A stretch of 64,000 nucleotides of DNA from Fistulifera solaris (taxonomy: Eukaryota > Bacillariophyta > Bacillariophyceae > Naviculales > Stauroneidaceae), in contig AP026131.1 in NCBI GenBank assembly GCA_030295235.1, positions 62,001-126,000 on the forward strand, in the 5' to 3' direction. Positions 22,701 to 35,298 of this stretch are shown here, piece after piece. The notes under the pieces were generated by a model that saw only the letters and a list, made by a program, of their open reading frames with translations, was not told where the DNA came from and ran no database searches. The translations under genes were made by a program, and so were the position numbers. Within the stretch, counting starts at the first letter, position 1; each line of letters opens with the position of its first letter.

Positions 22701-25700
22701 CCTTCAAACGAATGATTGATGCAATACGGAGAAGAAGCTGCCGTTCATCTCTAACCGCTTCGACAGATAGAGGAGCTGACACTCCTAAAACGTCTCTCGG
22801 CATACTTCTCCGAACTGACGCAGCCAACGACTCCAAAGGTTTCTCATTTTTCGTACTAACTATTTCGATCTCCTTGCCAACGGGGACGAAAATGCAGCCA
22901 CGTTCAATAGTCTCTAAAGCTTCCCCTCCCCCTGGATCTCTTCCAAAAACATAAACAACAGCGGATACCTTGTCTCTGTCAGAGTCGGGGGTCATCGATA
23001 TGACTTTCGAGTCATTGACACCAGCTCTGCCAGTGCGGCATTGGACATGCACTTCCACAACCATAAGTGTGACAGGAGACGGTAGATACGGTTGTGTGCT
23101 TGTTGTTTGTGTGGCGCGAGATGCGTGTATCTGAGAAGGTCGCGTTTTGGCTTTTAGTTCTCCTCCTCCCTCCACAAATAGTCTGCCACCTTGGTTACCT
23201 ATACCCTCAAGAATTTCTCCGCGTGTCGGTGAAGCGGACTCAGGCGTATCATCAAAATTGTTTGTCCTGGGTGTCAAAATTGGTTGCGGAGACTCATCCT
23301 CAACCCACTCAGCTTCATTTACTATTGCTTCCTCAACCGACATATCCAAAGAATGAACGTTGGCGACAAATTTCTGGCAGCTCTCGTCTTGCGGCGACTC
23401 TGCTGCGACCTCCTCTTTCAATGAAGGCTGACGACTGCTGGTACTGCAGGTTTTCTTGCCTGTCTTCTTCCGTTCAGTCTTCAACCACAGATCCACCGCC
23501 TTCCGGTCCGGAGGCTGGCGAACTAACTGTACGTTACAGTTCTTAGCGCGTTCTGATGACATGCAAAATTTATATTTCGACTCTTTGCGCTTGTTGTACA
23601 AGTATAGATGGCGCACCCACTCTGGAGTGACATTCTCAGCTGACATGGCATGCAACCCGGTCGCTTTTCCTCGAGACAAAACTTCATCGCGCGTTGGTGG
23701 CCGACGTCGCAATGTCATGAAATTCGGAACTTTTGTGACGTTCGAATGCAAATGGTTGACAGGCAATACTTGCATTTCAGCACTAGTGGCGTTTACATTG
23801 AACTCATCCCATAATTCTTTGCTTTCCGTAAAATCGTTGTCCGATTCGAATGAAGGATTAAGAGAGAACTTCTGGTTGACAGTCTGTATCAAGGGTTGAG
23901 TGGCAAGATCATGGAGTTCCTTTTCTAGTTGATCTTCACTCATGTCCTCTCCGCCGAAAACATCCTCATCTTCATCCTCATTTACGTCGTCATAAGGAAG
24001 AAGAGTGTGCGGATTGATGAAGTCGTCTAGTTCCTCATACGGACCATCCGCGACAATGCCTTCACCGCGCTCAATTCGCTGACTCATTTCATACTCAGTA
24101 GACTCACAGTCGTCCATTTGACTCTGCCGTAAGTCATAATAAGACTGGGAAAGTTCTTTAAGGCGCTGATCATTCTGAGAAAGAGGCAAAGCGCTTTGAG
24201 AGAGCTGACTAGACAGTAACTCAATCGAAACTTCCTCCTGACTCTCTGCCTCCGCGGAGAGAGACGTTGGTGATGATTTACCGAAGAGTTCGCCAAGTGC
24301 ACCTAGATCTTCGAGGACCTCGTCATTGTCGGGTGTAAACGTGGTTGCTCGTTCCACTTTGGAATGCGGAGTCACGATAGGGCGTTTTTGGAGATAGTCG
24401 TCAACTCTCTGAATAGCCCTGTTATGCCTCTCTACGATTTCCTTTAGCACGCGTTGAAAGTTCTCCGTCAATCCCGGTGTAACGTCCACGAGGTCACGCA
24501 TACCTTGAACCGCTAAACGCGCCCCCGGTTTTGCAGCACCTTTCTTGACATTTAAAGTCAACCCTTGACTCAAGAAATCATTCGATGGTGGAACCAACTT
24601 GGCCATGCGTCGTCGTTCTTCCTGCCATATTTCTCTTAAACTGGGCACCGCTCGCCAATGCACCGTATCCTTGTCTTCTTCCTCAACATCCGTCATGACC
24701 GAAAGAACATTCAAAATAGCTTCCACGGAAATATCCAATTCAAGTCCACAGCTGGTTTCTTTCTTAGCAATGAAATCATGCTGAGCAGGAGACGCATCGG
24801 AATCAGATGGCTGTTGTTGCTGCATTAGTAACGAATGAATGTCCTCCTCAGATGCAACGCTATTGGCTTCATCCACGACAATAGATGTTTCTTTCCAGCG
24901 GTAAGAATCGGGTGTGTTGGATTCCAGAAATAAGAAAGTGTCGTCCACTGAATGGCTGTTCGATTGCATAGGTATTCGTTTCGGCAGCGGATCACGAAAT
25001 CGTAGCAAGCTGTGCTGCTTTCCATCGCAAGAAGTATCACTCAAATGAATATAAGCCATTCCCGACAAGTTGTAATCCTTGAAGAATTGCATCGTGTAGG
25101 GTATATGCGCCTCGTAACAATGAAATGATAGTGGCATGTTTGAGTCTTGCGGCAAGCAATCGTACTGCGCATGATCCGGATAATAAATGGAAGGCAACCC
25201 CTCCAATCCCCTTTCCAATTCTCGTTTAACTTTCCATCGCAATGCCGGATTGTAATACTCGACGCGCAAAAAGGGTGCTGTGGGAGTGGAGTGAGACAAT
25301 TATACGCTAACATAGCATGTTTCTTGTGATGTTTCTCTTACCAGAAGGACCCGGACAATACGTGTAGAAACCCCGACCTTCGACGACAGTGACCCGTCGA
25401 ATAACAGGCATACGTTGTTGCGGAGGATGATTGGAGGAGGCGGCTTGCTTGGTGGAATTGATTTCGAAACTCGCTTGAATGGCCGCTTCCAAAGTTTCCT
25501 TCAATACGGGTAGCACTCGCTCAATATCCTGCACCGAATCCCAATTGATTTGTTCGGTTTCACGACCCGGAGACAGATAATGCGATCCATCGGGTCCTGC
25601 CGCAACGGGCCGTGCGAGAATATACGGAAATGCATTGTGAATGTAGAGACATGCCGTTTGTATGGGTTGCGGCAATACCGCCAAATCTCGTGTCGTATCA

Positions 25701-25921
25701 CGGCGAAGAATGGGACCAAAGACACGCAAGACAGGGACTTCGACGGGTATGGCTTGATGATATTTAGGGTCTTCCAGAGGACATGGCGGTCGCATAACGT
25801 AATCAATAACGGTGTTGAGAACGGAACAGATAGGAAGGGGATCATTGAGAACGTTGAATGATTCGCTTTGTTGTATATTATCGCCATCGCCCTCGTTCTT
25901 GCTCATCAATGGGGTATTCAT
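19775..25921 (-). CDS. REV3: DNA polymerase zeta catalytic subunit REV3, six exons
   Basis: Exons on the minus strand: 25921-25342, 25277-22695, 22626-22292, 22222-21151, 21088-about 20590, and on to 19775. GT-AG introns are 64, 68, 69 and 62 nt. The N-terminal B-family region begins with an FGP…Y…HNAFPYILARP block. A long acidic low-complexity middle follows, then exonuclease-like remnants (SWDTQGLGTGYLIERG), motif A DFTALYPSLVIAYNLCYST, motif B ALKYVANVTYGYTSATFSG, motif C YGDTDSIFVKLPGR, KKKYCGMKFE, and two C-terminal Cys clusters (CYLC…CNKC and CSAC…CSCIDC), the latter the likely Fe-S site. This is the translesion polymerase. Two indels near 20595-20605 and in the C5 run at 20513-20517 split the last exon. 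Confidence 0.93.
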
Positions 25922-26384
25922 AGTGTATTACAGAGACAGTTGTTATTCAAAGAGGAATATTGTTCAGGTAGAGGAAAGATAAACGGAGAATCTTCACATA
26001 ATAAACAAAATAACAACAACCTTCTCGAACGTGGCGCGTATCGATGTGACGCTCCTTAATGAACGCCACAAGCGGGTCTCTTGTCCTATGACAAAGTACA
26101 GATTGACGAACTTTACCCAAAAGCAAAGAAAATGATAAACGTCAAGGTTTTTCCATTTTATTGGGAGTGAATGAACACATCAACAATATAATAGAGAATA
26201 CTGGTAAGGTTAGAGCCACAGCAGCGCGTCAACCTTCATTATTTATTTTTCGGAGGGATGTTTTTCATCGCAGTATAATAAGGGCGATGTTCTCTCTACT
26301 AAGGTTATCGGTAAGATTACTGCGGTGCCCACTCCTTCTCCCGAAGTTACGGAGTCATTTTGCCTGCGTCTCTTACCTGGACTA

Positions 26385-26700
26385 ACTATGGCTCTAACTG
26401 TATGGTCAATCATCCACGACTGCATTTTAGTCATGAGTGACTTTTCCCCCGAGCGCGCATAATGCGTCAACTAGACCAAACGTTCATTTTTAGCTAGCTT
26501 TGTAAGAACCTTTTGCTTTTGGAATGATTCATTTCACCATTGGTATGTTTAGAAAGCGGATCGATCGATGTACAGGTATTATTACGAAGAAACGTTTGCG
26601 GACCGTTTTCCTTTGCAATTACTATAGCTCAAAGTGTTGGCCGTTTCTCGTCACGACTCACTCCATTTCAGTCATGAGCGCTTTACCAGGTGCATGCATG
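26385..26700 (+). repeat. Two diverged copies of a dispersed repeat (family 2)
   Basis: Copies begin near 26387 (actatggctctaactgtatg, then ccacgactgcattttagtca) and 26622 (actatagctcaaagtgttgg, then cacgactcactccatttcag), about 235 bp apart. They match three copies at 54.87-55.42 kb. They lie between the divergent REV3 and TPR/basic-tail genes. The rest of 25922-26833 holds no supported gene; an A15 run occurs at about 26740. Confidence 0.65.
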
Positions 26701-26833
26701 TATTTCTTACATCGATCACCGATGGCCTTTCCTGTGATGAAAAAAAAAAAAAAAATAAGTTACGAAGTAAACGCCCTGCTTTGAAGAAGTCGAAAAGCAA
26801 GCGTCGGTTCTTCTTTTGACGCGAGCGCAAGTC

Positions 26834-27781
26834 ATGTCGGCTGCTACTGACGACGACGGTTCGCGGAAGCGCTTTGAATGTCAATTGCTGGATCCTTTGC
26901 TTTTGTCGCGGTTCTTTTCATCCGACGATGATAACAATAACATACCGTTGTTCGAGGTTTCATCAGATAACAACAAACGCGCTGAATTTAATACAGAAGA
27001 GACACTTACGGACTATTTGGAGTTGAGGAGACAACAAAATGCCAGTTTCGCGGAGAAACAATTAATCGATGGAACTCGAGCTTTACAAGAAGGCGATACT
27101 AAAATAGCTCAACAGCATTTCCAACAAGGATTGAACATGATTCCGAATCATCAAGGCTTGCTACAAGCGATGGAACAATTGAAAGTCAAACTTAGGCCCG
27201 CACTGGCATCGAAATCGGAACGAAATTTGCGGAATGCGGCTCTGGAAGTAGCCTTTCTTTCCGAAGCGCCGTCGGCGGTGACCACCACTGATCCCAAATA
27301 TCCACTTTTACATGATGAACCAGACGAGGACGAAGAGAGTGAACCATCCAGGCGTCGTAGAAAACGAAGTAAGAAACGGAAGAAGGAGAAATACCATAAA
27401 AAGAAAGTAAAAAAGAAAAAGAAGAAGAGACGGCGGAAGCGTCATAGATCCGATAGTAGTACTACCAGCAGCATGTCATCCATGACAGAAGCCCTCGACG
27501 ATGACGAAAGTAGTACGAGCGCATCTCGAAAGCTAAAGCGTACGAAAGGAAGTCATCGCCTTGGCAATGATCACACCCGCCGTCATCACGACGAAGAAGA
27601 AAACTATGGTGGTGTCGGCGACGATTGCGACGACGATAGTAGCCATTTATTTGAAAAAGAAACCGCCGATCGGTCCCCTTTGCAAGCCAAGCGAAAGCAT
27701 TACGCGGAAGACGATTCTCCAGGATCTCTGGGAACAGTGGATTCCTTAAACATCACTCGAAAGAAACAACGACGTCGATAA
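26834..27781 (+). CDS. TPR-containing protein with long basic Ser/Lys/Arg tail
   Basis: Intact. ATG 26834 (MSAATDDDGSRKRFE) is preferred to the upstream non-ATG extension. A short acidic N-terminal domain (LLDPLLLSRFFSS…) precedes a TPR-like pair (EKQLIDGTRALQEGDTKIAQQHFQQGLNMIPNHQGLLQAM, about residues 75-115). The C-terminal half is highly charged: Lys/Arg runs near 185-210 (nuclear localisation), then Ser-rich and His/Asp-rich tracts. The pattern resembles TTC14-like nuclear proteins, but no S1 domain is seen. A role in RNA metabolism is a guess. Confidence 0.7.
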   Translation: MSAATDDDGSRKRFECQLLDPLLLSRFFSSDDDNNNIPLFEVSSDNNKRAEFNTEETLTDYLELRRQQNASFAEKQLIDGTRALQEGDTKIAQQHFQQGLNMIPNHQGLLQAMEQLKVKLRPALASKSERNLRNAALEVAFLSEAPSAVTTTDPKYPLLHDEPDEDEESEPSRRRRKRSKKRKKEKYHKKKVKKKKKKRRRKRHRSDSSTTSSMSSMTEALDDDESSTSASRKLKRTKGSHRLGNDHTRRHHDEEENYGGVGDDCDDDSSHLFEKETADRSPLQAKRKHYAEDDSPGSLGTVDSLNITRKKQRRR

Positions 27782-27883
27782 GCTATAATTTGGCAATTTA
27801 TCACGTGACCATTCATAAACTATAGGACTTTTTGACCGTAATATAAGACATGAGTTATAAGTAATGACGATGTAAAATAAACA

Positions 27884-28149
27884 TTAGAATTGACTTCGTG
27901 TTTTGGCGGTGCCCCAATCTTCATCGAGGTCCATGGTGTTGTTCACATCACCTCTGCTTACTTCATCGTCACTGTCAGCAAATTTGTCTTTCGCGGTCGA
28001 ACGGTACCGGTACTTCGTTGCCGATGTTTTTCTTCGCAGGTGCGGCTTTCCTGCCCGCTGGTTTTTGCGCCCTCGATCGATTCGCAGCTGGCATTTTCCT
28101 GCGTTTCTTACCTCGACCAGGGCTATCGCTGTCGTCATCCATCAAATCA

Positions 28150-28196
<47 letters not shown>

Positions 28197-30457
28197 CTCA
28201 TCTTCCGGAACGGGAACAACTTCAGGATCATCGTCCGAATTGAGATTTTCGTCATCATCGTCTATGCTATAGTCGACACGCTTTCCTCTCGTATTACGGC
28301 GGGTCGATTTGGATTTGGTGGGTGCATCGAAGTCTACTTCCTCAACATCGCTGAGCTCATCCAATGCCTTTCGTCGGGCCGCTTTGCGTTTCGCATCACC
28401 CACAAAAGACAGTTGGGAGTTCGCCCACTCGCCATTGTTACTCCCTTTTGCGGGCTTTTGCTTTACCACGCTTCGAAGTGCCATTCTCCTTTGGGTCGTC
28501 GTTCTCACGGCCTCGTTTCTTGTGACGGTTGGAATTACTCGCCCGATTGGTAAGTTCTTCTACAGAGTCGTCCTCCATCACGCTACGATCCTCCATTTCT
28601 GTCATGTCGAAGGAGTCATCTGCGGAAGTATTCGCCGGACGACGAGTGCTCTTTGTGATTTCGATCGTCCCTCGTTTACCAATATGTCCGCTTCCATGGA
28701 CTGCTCTACCAGACTGTCGTTGAATTTTTCCTGCTTCGATCGGTCTGCTTTCTCGTTGTCGTCATCGTCGTCCACTTTTCGCGTGAGAAGAGCCTTTTGA
28801 CGTTTACTGAGCATACGATCGGCCGCTTCATCAAGAGAGGTGACCACCTTTTTGTCGACAAAATTTTCCATGGCTTCGGCCAAAACCTTCTCATCGAGAA
28901 GTTTCAACTGCGTTTCCGGCCCTTCCAGTATACCATTGACTATATCATCCATGTCGGTGTCTTTCAGTACTTCGGGAGCGATGGGTGCGGAAGTGACCTT
29001 GGCCTTTCTCGTCGCGGCGGCTTTGGACGGATCCTTTCGTCGGTGAAAAAGCAGAATGTCTTCTGGATTCGCAACTTGTCCGACGAAATGTGCCCCAAAG
29101 CGTTGATTGCTCAGTGTGGAGAACCCCGTGTGCTCGACACGCAGACGAACGAGTGGTTCACCGGGCTTTTCCAGCTGGTACATCAACGGACTGTCGTCAT
29201 CTCCCGCATCGTTGCCCAACCGACGAGCCTCTCGTAATAAGTCCCGTCGTTTGTCTTGCGCACTACACACCATGACTTTGACCTCTTCCTGTAAGACTGT
29301 TGCTACATGTTCATCCACCCGAGGATCTTCTGGATCGAGTTGTTCACGATGTTCCTGCAAGGATATTTCTGCCGTGACAAACGGCCGCACTTGCGTGAGC
29401 GGCACCGGTGTCAAACGATATTGCTTTCCCTTAATATCCAAGACACCCACTTTCTTCCGCGCGGCTTCTCCAGCTACCAGACTTGTTGCGACGGACGAAC
29501 CTGGTTGCGTAATACGAAAGGTACCCACAACGGATTCAAACAGATCGACGATACATTCGTGCTCGTGTCCCCACACCACCAAGTCAATCCATTCGGGTAT
29601 CATTGTTTCCTGAACGCAATTCTTGCCTCTTCCCAAATCTCGATTCTGATGCAACATGAAAATGTTAAAGAATCCCTGAGTGTCGTCGTTTTCTTCGTCG
29701 TCTTCGTCGGAGTTGTTCGTTTGACGATGATTCTGTTGATCAATATCTTGTTGCGGACGCAAAAACGAACTTTTGATTTTTAAACATGCGATGCAATCGT
29801 TCATCCCGCATACTTCCCAAACTGTAAAGACACAATTGCGTTTCTCCTTTTTTGAGAATGACGGGAGCGATTTCAATTTGTTCAATTTTATCTTGCTTTC
29901 CAATGTAATTGATTAAATTACAAGCCGCCAACAAGTCTAATCAAAGAGATTGTGAGATTGCAGAGAAGAAGACTGCATAGTGTGTAGGCTCTGCTTATTG
30001 ACTTACCCAAAGAGGCCAAGAAGGTGGTGCCTTTTCCATCGCGAATCGGATCGTCGTGATTACCGTGAATCGAAAAAATGGGCAAGTCAACGGAATAATT
30101 CGGATCTTGATAATTGACGACATGATTCGAAGCAAAATTCTTGGTAGGATCCGAGAGTATTTGTATTCGAACAGGATTATCGCCCATGCAATACTTTCTT
30201 ACAATTTGCATCGTACGAAACAAAGTTGCTCGACTTGGTCGATTCTCATGAAAGAGATCACCCGCCAAGAGCACCATATCACATTGATATTTCTTTGCTA
30301 GATAAAGAACTTCTTCAAAAGCGGCAAACGAATCCATTCCTCGAACAGCATCGCGTTCGTTGTAACCTAAATGATTGTCGGTAGAGATCATAATACGCAA
30401 CGTATCCTCATTGGGGAATTCTAACACCGGCGGAATCTCCTCTTCTTCGTCACTCAT
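27884..30457 (-). CDS. MRE11: DNA double-strand break repair nuclease MRE11
   Basis: Exon 1 (30457-30007) carries the phosphoesterase motifs ISTDNHLGY, LLAGDLFHENRPS and FSIHGNHDDP. A 70-nt GT-AG intron (30006-29937) joins to LDLLAACNLINYIGK. Exon 2 has NIFMLHQNR, PEWIDLVVWGHEHEC and QPGSSVATSL, then the capping domain. The C-terminus is acidic/basic, with an Asp run encoded by a CGT microsatellite, and ends DEDWGTAKTRSQF. Four indels split exon 2: A5 run 29761-29765 (extra), CCC 28669-28671 (missing), about 28440-28462, and about 27975-27995. Joined, it is about 770 residues, with all Mn-binding motifs intact. MRE11 works with RAD50/NBS1 in the nucleus. Confidence 0.94.
28150..28196. repeat. 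CGT/GTC trinucleotide microsatellite inside MRE11
   Basis: About 15 perfect GTC triplets on the plus strand, read as GAC (Asp) on the coding strand. They form a poly-Asp run in the MRE11 tail. Length polymorphism is likely but stays in frame. Confidence 0.95.
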
Positions 30458-31135
30458 ACTGATGATTCTTCGAGGGGACTCAAAGATTAAGAAATAGGCA
30501 AGTTGTTACTCGACTGCTGAAGCTAGAACTTGGGAATAAGAAGATCCTTTCCATGAGGCGGGAGAGAATGACAAGAAGTACTAGGTAACAACGCTGCGTT
30601 CGCGCTCGCTTTTCATCATCACACGAGAGAGACGGCGCACTTTTTGTCAAACTTTCCCGCCGAGGAGAATGAGTCATGAGTGCAGTCAATCATGTGAGGA
30701 AGAAGGACGGACGCCTCATTTTATCTTCTTGTCACACTCGTCACGCGCCACTTCGTCACTTAGAAAAGGTGCGCGGAGTATTCTGTCAACTGTGGAGTAT
30801 ACATTTACAGTGATTAATGATTTATACAAATCTGGTACTCTAAATCTCAGTGTCAGCGAGCCGGCCTCTCCTATATTTCGTTGCATAATTATACACTTTA
30901 TCCTATAAATATCAAAGCATATACACAATTAGAGTAGCTGAAAGGGTCTCAAGTTCGCCGTTGGAGTCACTAACGGTCAAAAACTGATCCGGCTCCAAAC
31001 AACGAGAGCGTCTCTCCGTTTTTTTCGCCTCGCCCCCACAACCCACAAGCACAAGCATCTTCGTCACACAAGTAGTCGTCAAGTGATTTGCCAATCAATA
31101 CAGCTTTACTTCAGCCACGAAGTAACTCACTAACA
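30458..31135. other. Divergent intergenic region MRE11 / UDP-glucose 4,6-dehydratase
   Basis: No supported gene. It must hold the promoters of both flanking genes. The ORFs on each strand are short and without recognisable content. Confidence 0.55.
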
Positions 31136-32352
31136 ATGACGACAGCCGCCGCAGCATCGGAGGACTATGTTCCTCAAAACATCATGATTACGGGAGGAGC
31201 CGGTAAGTAACGAAATGACGCATGTTGTGTGCACTTCGATTTCGTGTGACCGTCGACTCGACCGCACCTTTTTGTTATTGTCTTACCCATTTTCGTTCCT
31301 CTTCTCGAATAGGATTCATCGCTTCGCACGTAGCTATCCTTCTCTGCAAAAAGTATCCGCAGTACAAGATTGTCGTCTACGACAACTTGGATTATTGTGC
31401 TTGCTTGGCGAATTTGCAAGAACTCTTTGATGCACCCAATTTCAAATTCGTCAAGGGAGACATTACTTCTCCTGATCTTGTCAGTTATGTACTTAAAGAG
31501 GAAAAGATTGATACCATTCTGCACTTTGCGGCGCAGACGCACGTCGATAACTCGTTCGGAAACTCATTTGCCTTCACGCAAACCAACATTTTCGGCACTC
31601 ACGTCTTGCTCGAGTCGGCCAAATGCTGTGAATACATCAAGCGATTCGTTCATGTCAGCACAGATGAGGTCTACGGAGAAGGAGAAGACTTTGATACGGA
31701 TCCCATGTCCGAAGAGCATGTTTTGGAACCCACAAACCCATATGCTGCCACCAAAGCAGGCGCAGAGTTCTTGGTCAAATCATACTTTCGATCCTTCAAA
31801 ATGCCCTGTCTCATTACTCGCGGTAACAACGTTTACGGACCGCATCAATTCCCGGAGAAATTGATCCCCAAGTTCACCAACATGTTACTCCGCGACATCC
31901 CCCTCACCATTCATGGAGATGGTACCAACACCCGAAACTTCTTGTACGTTACGGATGTCGCCAACGCCTTTGATACAATCATGCACAAGGGAGAACCCGG
32001 TCATGTCTACAACATTGGTGGAAAGAACGAAATCGCCAACATTGATGTTGCCCGGGCTTTGCTCAAGTTGTTCGGAAAAGAAGACCGAGAACAAGAGTTG
32101 ATCACCTTTGTCCCCGATCGTAAATTCAACGATCTTCGATACACCATCAACTCGAACAAGTTGCACGAGTTGGGATGGAAGGAACTGATGAACTGGGAAG
32201 AAGGACTCAAAACGACGGTGGATTGGTACAAGCAGTACTCGCACCGTTACGGAAACATTGATGCGGCGCTCGTCGCGCATCCTCGCATGTTGAATACCAA
32301 ACAAGATGTGGAAGCACCCATTGCGGAAAAGTTGACGGGTAAGGCCGTGTAA
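31136..32352 (+). CDS. UDP-glucose 4,6-dehydratase (rhamnose pathway)
   Basis: Exon 1 (31136-31202) encodes MTTAAAASEDYVPQNIMITGGAG. A 110-nt GT-AG intron (31203-31312) lies inside the Rossmann GGAGFIASH motif, and exon 2 completes it. The protein (about 369 aa) has HFAAQTHVDNSFGNS, VHVSTDEVYGE, catalytic YAATK (Tyr-xxx-Lys), RGNNVYGPHQFPEKLIPKF and HGDGTNTRNFLYVTDVA. It is closest to the N-terminal half of plant RHM enzymes and lacks their second domain. It makes UDP-4-keto-6-deoxyglucose on the way to UDP-rhamnose in the cytosol. No indel is seen. Confidence 0.95.
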
Positions 32353-32516
32353 AAAAGAAAGTAAGAGTAGGTTAGGGTGGAGGCCTCGTTTAGAATGGTA
32401 CTGAATCATTTGGATGGGGGCCATCGCCTCTCTAGCTTTACTAAACTAAAATACTCGGTCACTCAAAGTTAGACACCCTTGGACTACTTCAATAGTAAAT
32501 CGTTATTGCGGTATTC

Positions 32517-34222
32517 TTAGGGCGTACAGCGGTTAGGATCACGAGGGAACATGGAAGCTTTACGAACATTGTCCAATCCCAAGTAAAGGAATACCACTCG
32601 CTCGAGACCAATGCCGGCACCCGCGTGAGGACTCACACCGTGACGGAAGGATTCAATGTAAGCAGACAATCCTTCCCCTGGTTCAATGCCTTTGTCTTGC
32701 AGATTTTTCACTACGAGATCGGGATCATGGCATCGCTGGGCACCGGAACAGATTTCTTGTCCTCGAATGAAGATATCGTACGAATTCGAATACCGCTGGT
32801 CTTTCGGATCGGGCATGGTGTAAAAGGGACGAATGGTAGAAGGATATTTGTCCAACATGAAGAAGTCCGTGCCGTACTTTTCTTTGACAATGCGTCCCAG
32901 CTCTAGCTCCATTGCTCCATTCAAGTCGCCCATACCGTCCCCCAAATCAAACTTGTCTTTCAAAAGATCCATGGCCTCAGGCCAGTGCAAGACACACGGT
33001 TCGTCTGTAAAAGTGACCGGTTCCGATGCGTATTGTTGACGGACGACTGCCAACTCCTTGGCCCAGCGCGTCTCCAGACCATTGAAAATGTGTTTGAACA
33101 TTTTGTGAATGACTTCTAATGTTTCCATGTAATGATCATCAATGGCCATTTCCAAATCCAATCCGGTGAATTCACATAGATGACGACGCGTATTCGAATT
33201 TTCCGCCCGAAACACCGGTCCGATTTCAAAAACACGCGGTAGATCTGACGCAATCGCCATTTGTTTGTACAATTGTGGAGACTGGGCCAAACAAGCCGTC
33301 GTTCCAAAATAATCCGTCGTAAAGACTCCCGCCCCACTTTCACTTTCTCCCGCAATTAACTTGGGGGAGTGGATTTCCACAAACCCTTCCGCGTAAAGTG
33401 CTTCTCGGAACAACTGACATACCGCCGATTGAATGCGCATTATGGCATTGTTGGCGGGCGCCCGTAAATCCATCCAACGATGATCCAATCGAATTTCTTG
33501 TCCCAATCGAGGGAACGGCCGATCCGTGTCTTGTGAAGCCTCGACTTCCGCTTCACTGCGTGCCGCGTCTTCAACGAGGAATGGCAAAACCGCCGCGGCC
33601 TTTGAAACAGTGTGAATGCGTCGAATGGTGAGTTCGACGTCTTGTACGGAACACGATTTGACATCCGCCGGCACCACTGTTCCTTCTAAATCAACAATGG
33701 ACTCGACGGTGAGTGATTTCAAATATTTGAGCATTTTCTGCGAATCGTCTGGGTTCTCTTTATCTTTGAAATAACACGCCTGTATGGTATGAAAACTATC
33801 TTGTCGGAGCACCAAGAAACAGGAGCCTCCTTTGACACGTATCGAATGCAATCGTCCACGCAACCAAACAGTCTGTCCAGCATTCTCTTGCGACAAATCA
33901 GCGACCGTTGCGAAAGGACGCTCCGTTCGACTTTGTGACATGACTCGCGTGAAATCTCCCATGGTCGGATAAGTGTCTTGTTGACTGTAAGAAAGGTACG
34001 TAACAGGATCGATGCGATCTTGTGCTTCCTTGGCCAGACGCTCAGCTTCCTTTTTGGCTTGCTTCTCAGCTTTGAGACGTTCCTTTTCGGCTCTAGACGA
34101 GGGAGAAGAGAATTAGTTGGGTTGTGTCTATTGGATATTTGGAATAATAGTTTCGAATACGTACTTGCGGGCATCCCGTTCGGCTTGTATCGCTTGCAAT
34201 TCGGCCTCCGTTCTCTCTCCTC
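32517..34222 (-). CDS. Aspartyl-tRNA synthetase, cytosolic type
   Basis: The main exon (34092-32517) encodes a Lys/Glu-rich helix, then an OB-fold anticodon domain (VADLSQENAGQTVWLRGRLHSIR). The class II core follows with motif 1 (RIQSAVCQLFREALYAEGFVEIHSPKL), the QSPQLYKQM block, motif 2 (FRAENSNTRRHLCEFTGLDLEM) and motif 3 (GAGIGLERVVFLYLGL). It charges tRNA-Asp. A 72-nt intron (34093-34164) leads to an upstream exon (34165 to about 34222) that continues the helix (AELQAIQAERDARK). The true start is not found. An ORF further upstream (around 34290-34375 minus) looks like a signal or transit leader, MMLLTALRTTTQAFFCSAV, and may be a first exon. No indels. Confidence 0.93.
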
Positions 34223-34734
34223 TATCGGAAGAGAGATATCTTTGAATTAAAGAAACAGAACGGACGCGAGGATACGCATGGCGATACTGCAGAGCAGAAA
34301 AAAGCTTGCGTTGTGGTACGCAAGGCAGTCAAAAGCATCATTATGGTGAGCTGTCGCGACATGGATTGCACAAACGATAGCCGAAATACGGAGTAAATCT
34401 TAGTTTGTCGAAAAAGGGAAGAAGTACGTTTGTGTCGATGAAGCAACCAATTCGTGGCTCCTCGAAACAACAAAAAGGAGCAACAAAAGGCAATTGAAGC
34501 TCTTTAAAAGCACGAAACGAAGGGACTTTTAGATGATACAATAGGAATAACATCAAGGTCAAGTTTGACCTGCCATCAAAATAATGAAATTCTCCAAAGG
34601 TGGGGAGAAAACGTCAGTCATTCTATCCGACGTCAAAAAGCGGGCAAACGGCAAACCTCTTCGTCTTCGTTGTGTTTATCGTAAAAGTTTAAAAAATGAA
34701 CGGTGTGACGCGATCTGGTACTGGTGTTAGACAT

Positions 34735-34965
34735 CCAATTCTTGCCCCTAAGTGCATAGATGCGAACGTTTCTTTTCCACCATATGTGCTTGGTATCAGA
34801 AAGCAATAATCGTCACTGATTTGAAAACAAAACAAAACGTGGATGGAACAAATGATGCAACGCGTCGAATATCTACGTATTGTTACGTAGCTCTCGTAGG
34901 AAATTTATCGACAGAGGGGATTCCGGATGTGGGCCTGTTATTTGATTACAGTAGACTTTTCTAGA
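34735..34965 (-). repeat. Diverged reverse copy of the 431-bp satellite unit
   Basis: Read on the minus strand, this stretch follows the satellite unit in order over about 230 bp. Matching blocks include aaaacaaaac..gtggatggaac (34820-34852) and tagctctcgtaggaaatttatcgacagagggg (34888-34919), with substitutions and small gaps between them. It is a single old copy in the gap between AspRS and the RCC1-like gene. The rest of 34223-35298 holds no supported gene. Confidence 0.8.
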
Positions 34966-35298
34966 CTTTCCTTTATAATCATCAGTCATCATGAATGTTT
35001 TTGTCCGTCATAAAATCTCTAGGCTACATGATAACGAACACATAACTCGCAATCATCCATGCCGACCCATTGGATGGTGGATATATTTGGCTTGTAACCT
35101 TATTTGCGGATCTGAACCAGTCTTGTTTACGAAACTCGTGACTAATAATGCGTCACTCATCGCAAAAGTGACTGGCGGCAGAGATTCACCTCATCTCCTT
35201 CGCAACGGGAAGCGAACGAAGCTATTGCATCCATTCCTTCTTCTTCATTCGCTTTCTTTTTGATAGCATTAACAACACACACTGTTGATTATATTAAA

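Noticed and set aside
27890-28800. Plus-strand ORFs of 117-216 codons opposite MRE11
   Set aside because: They are antisense shadows, produced largely by the CGT microsatellite and the acidic tail of MRE11.
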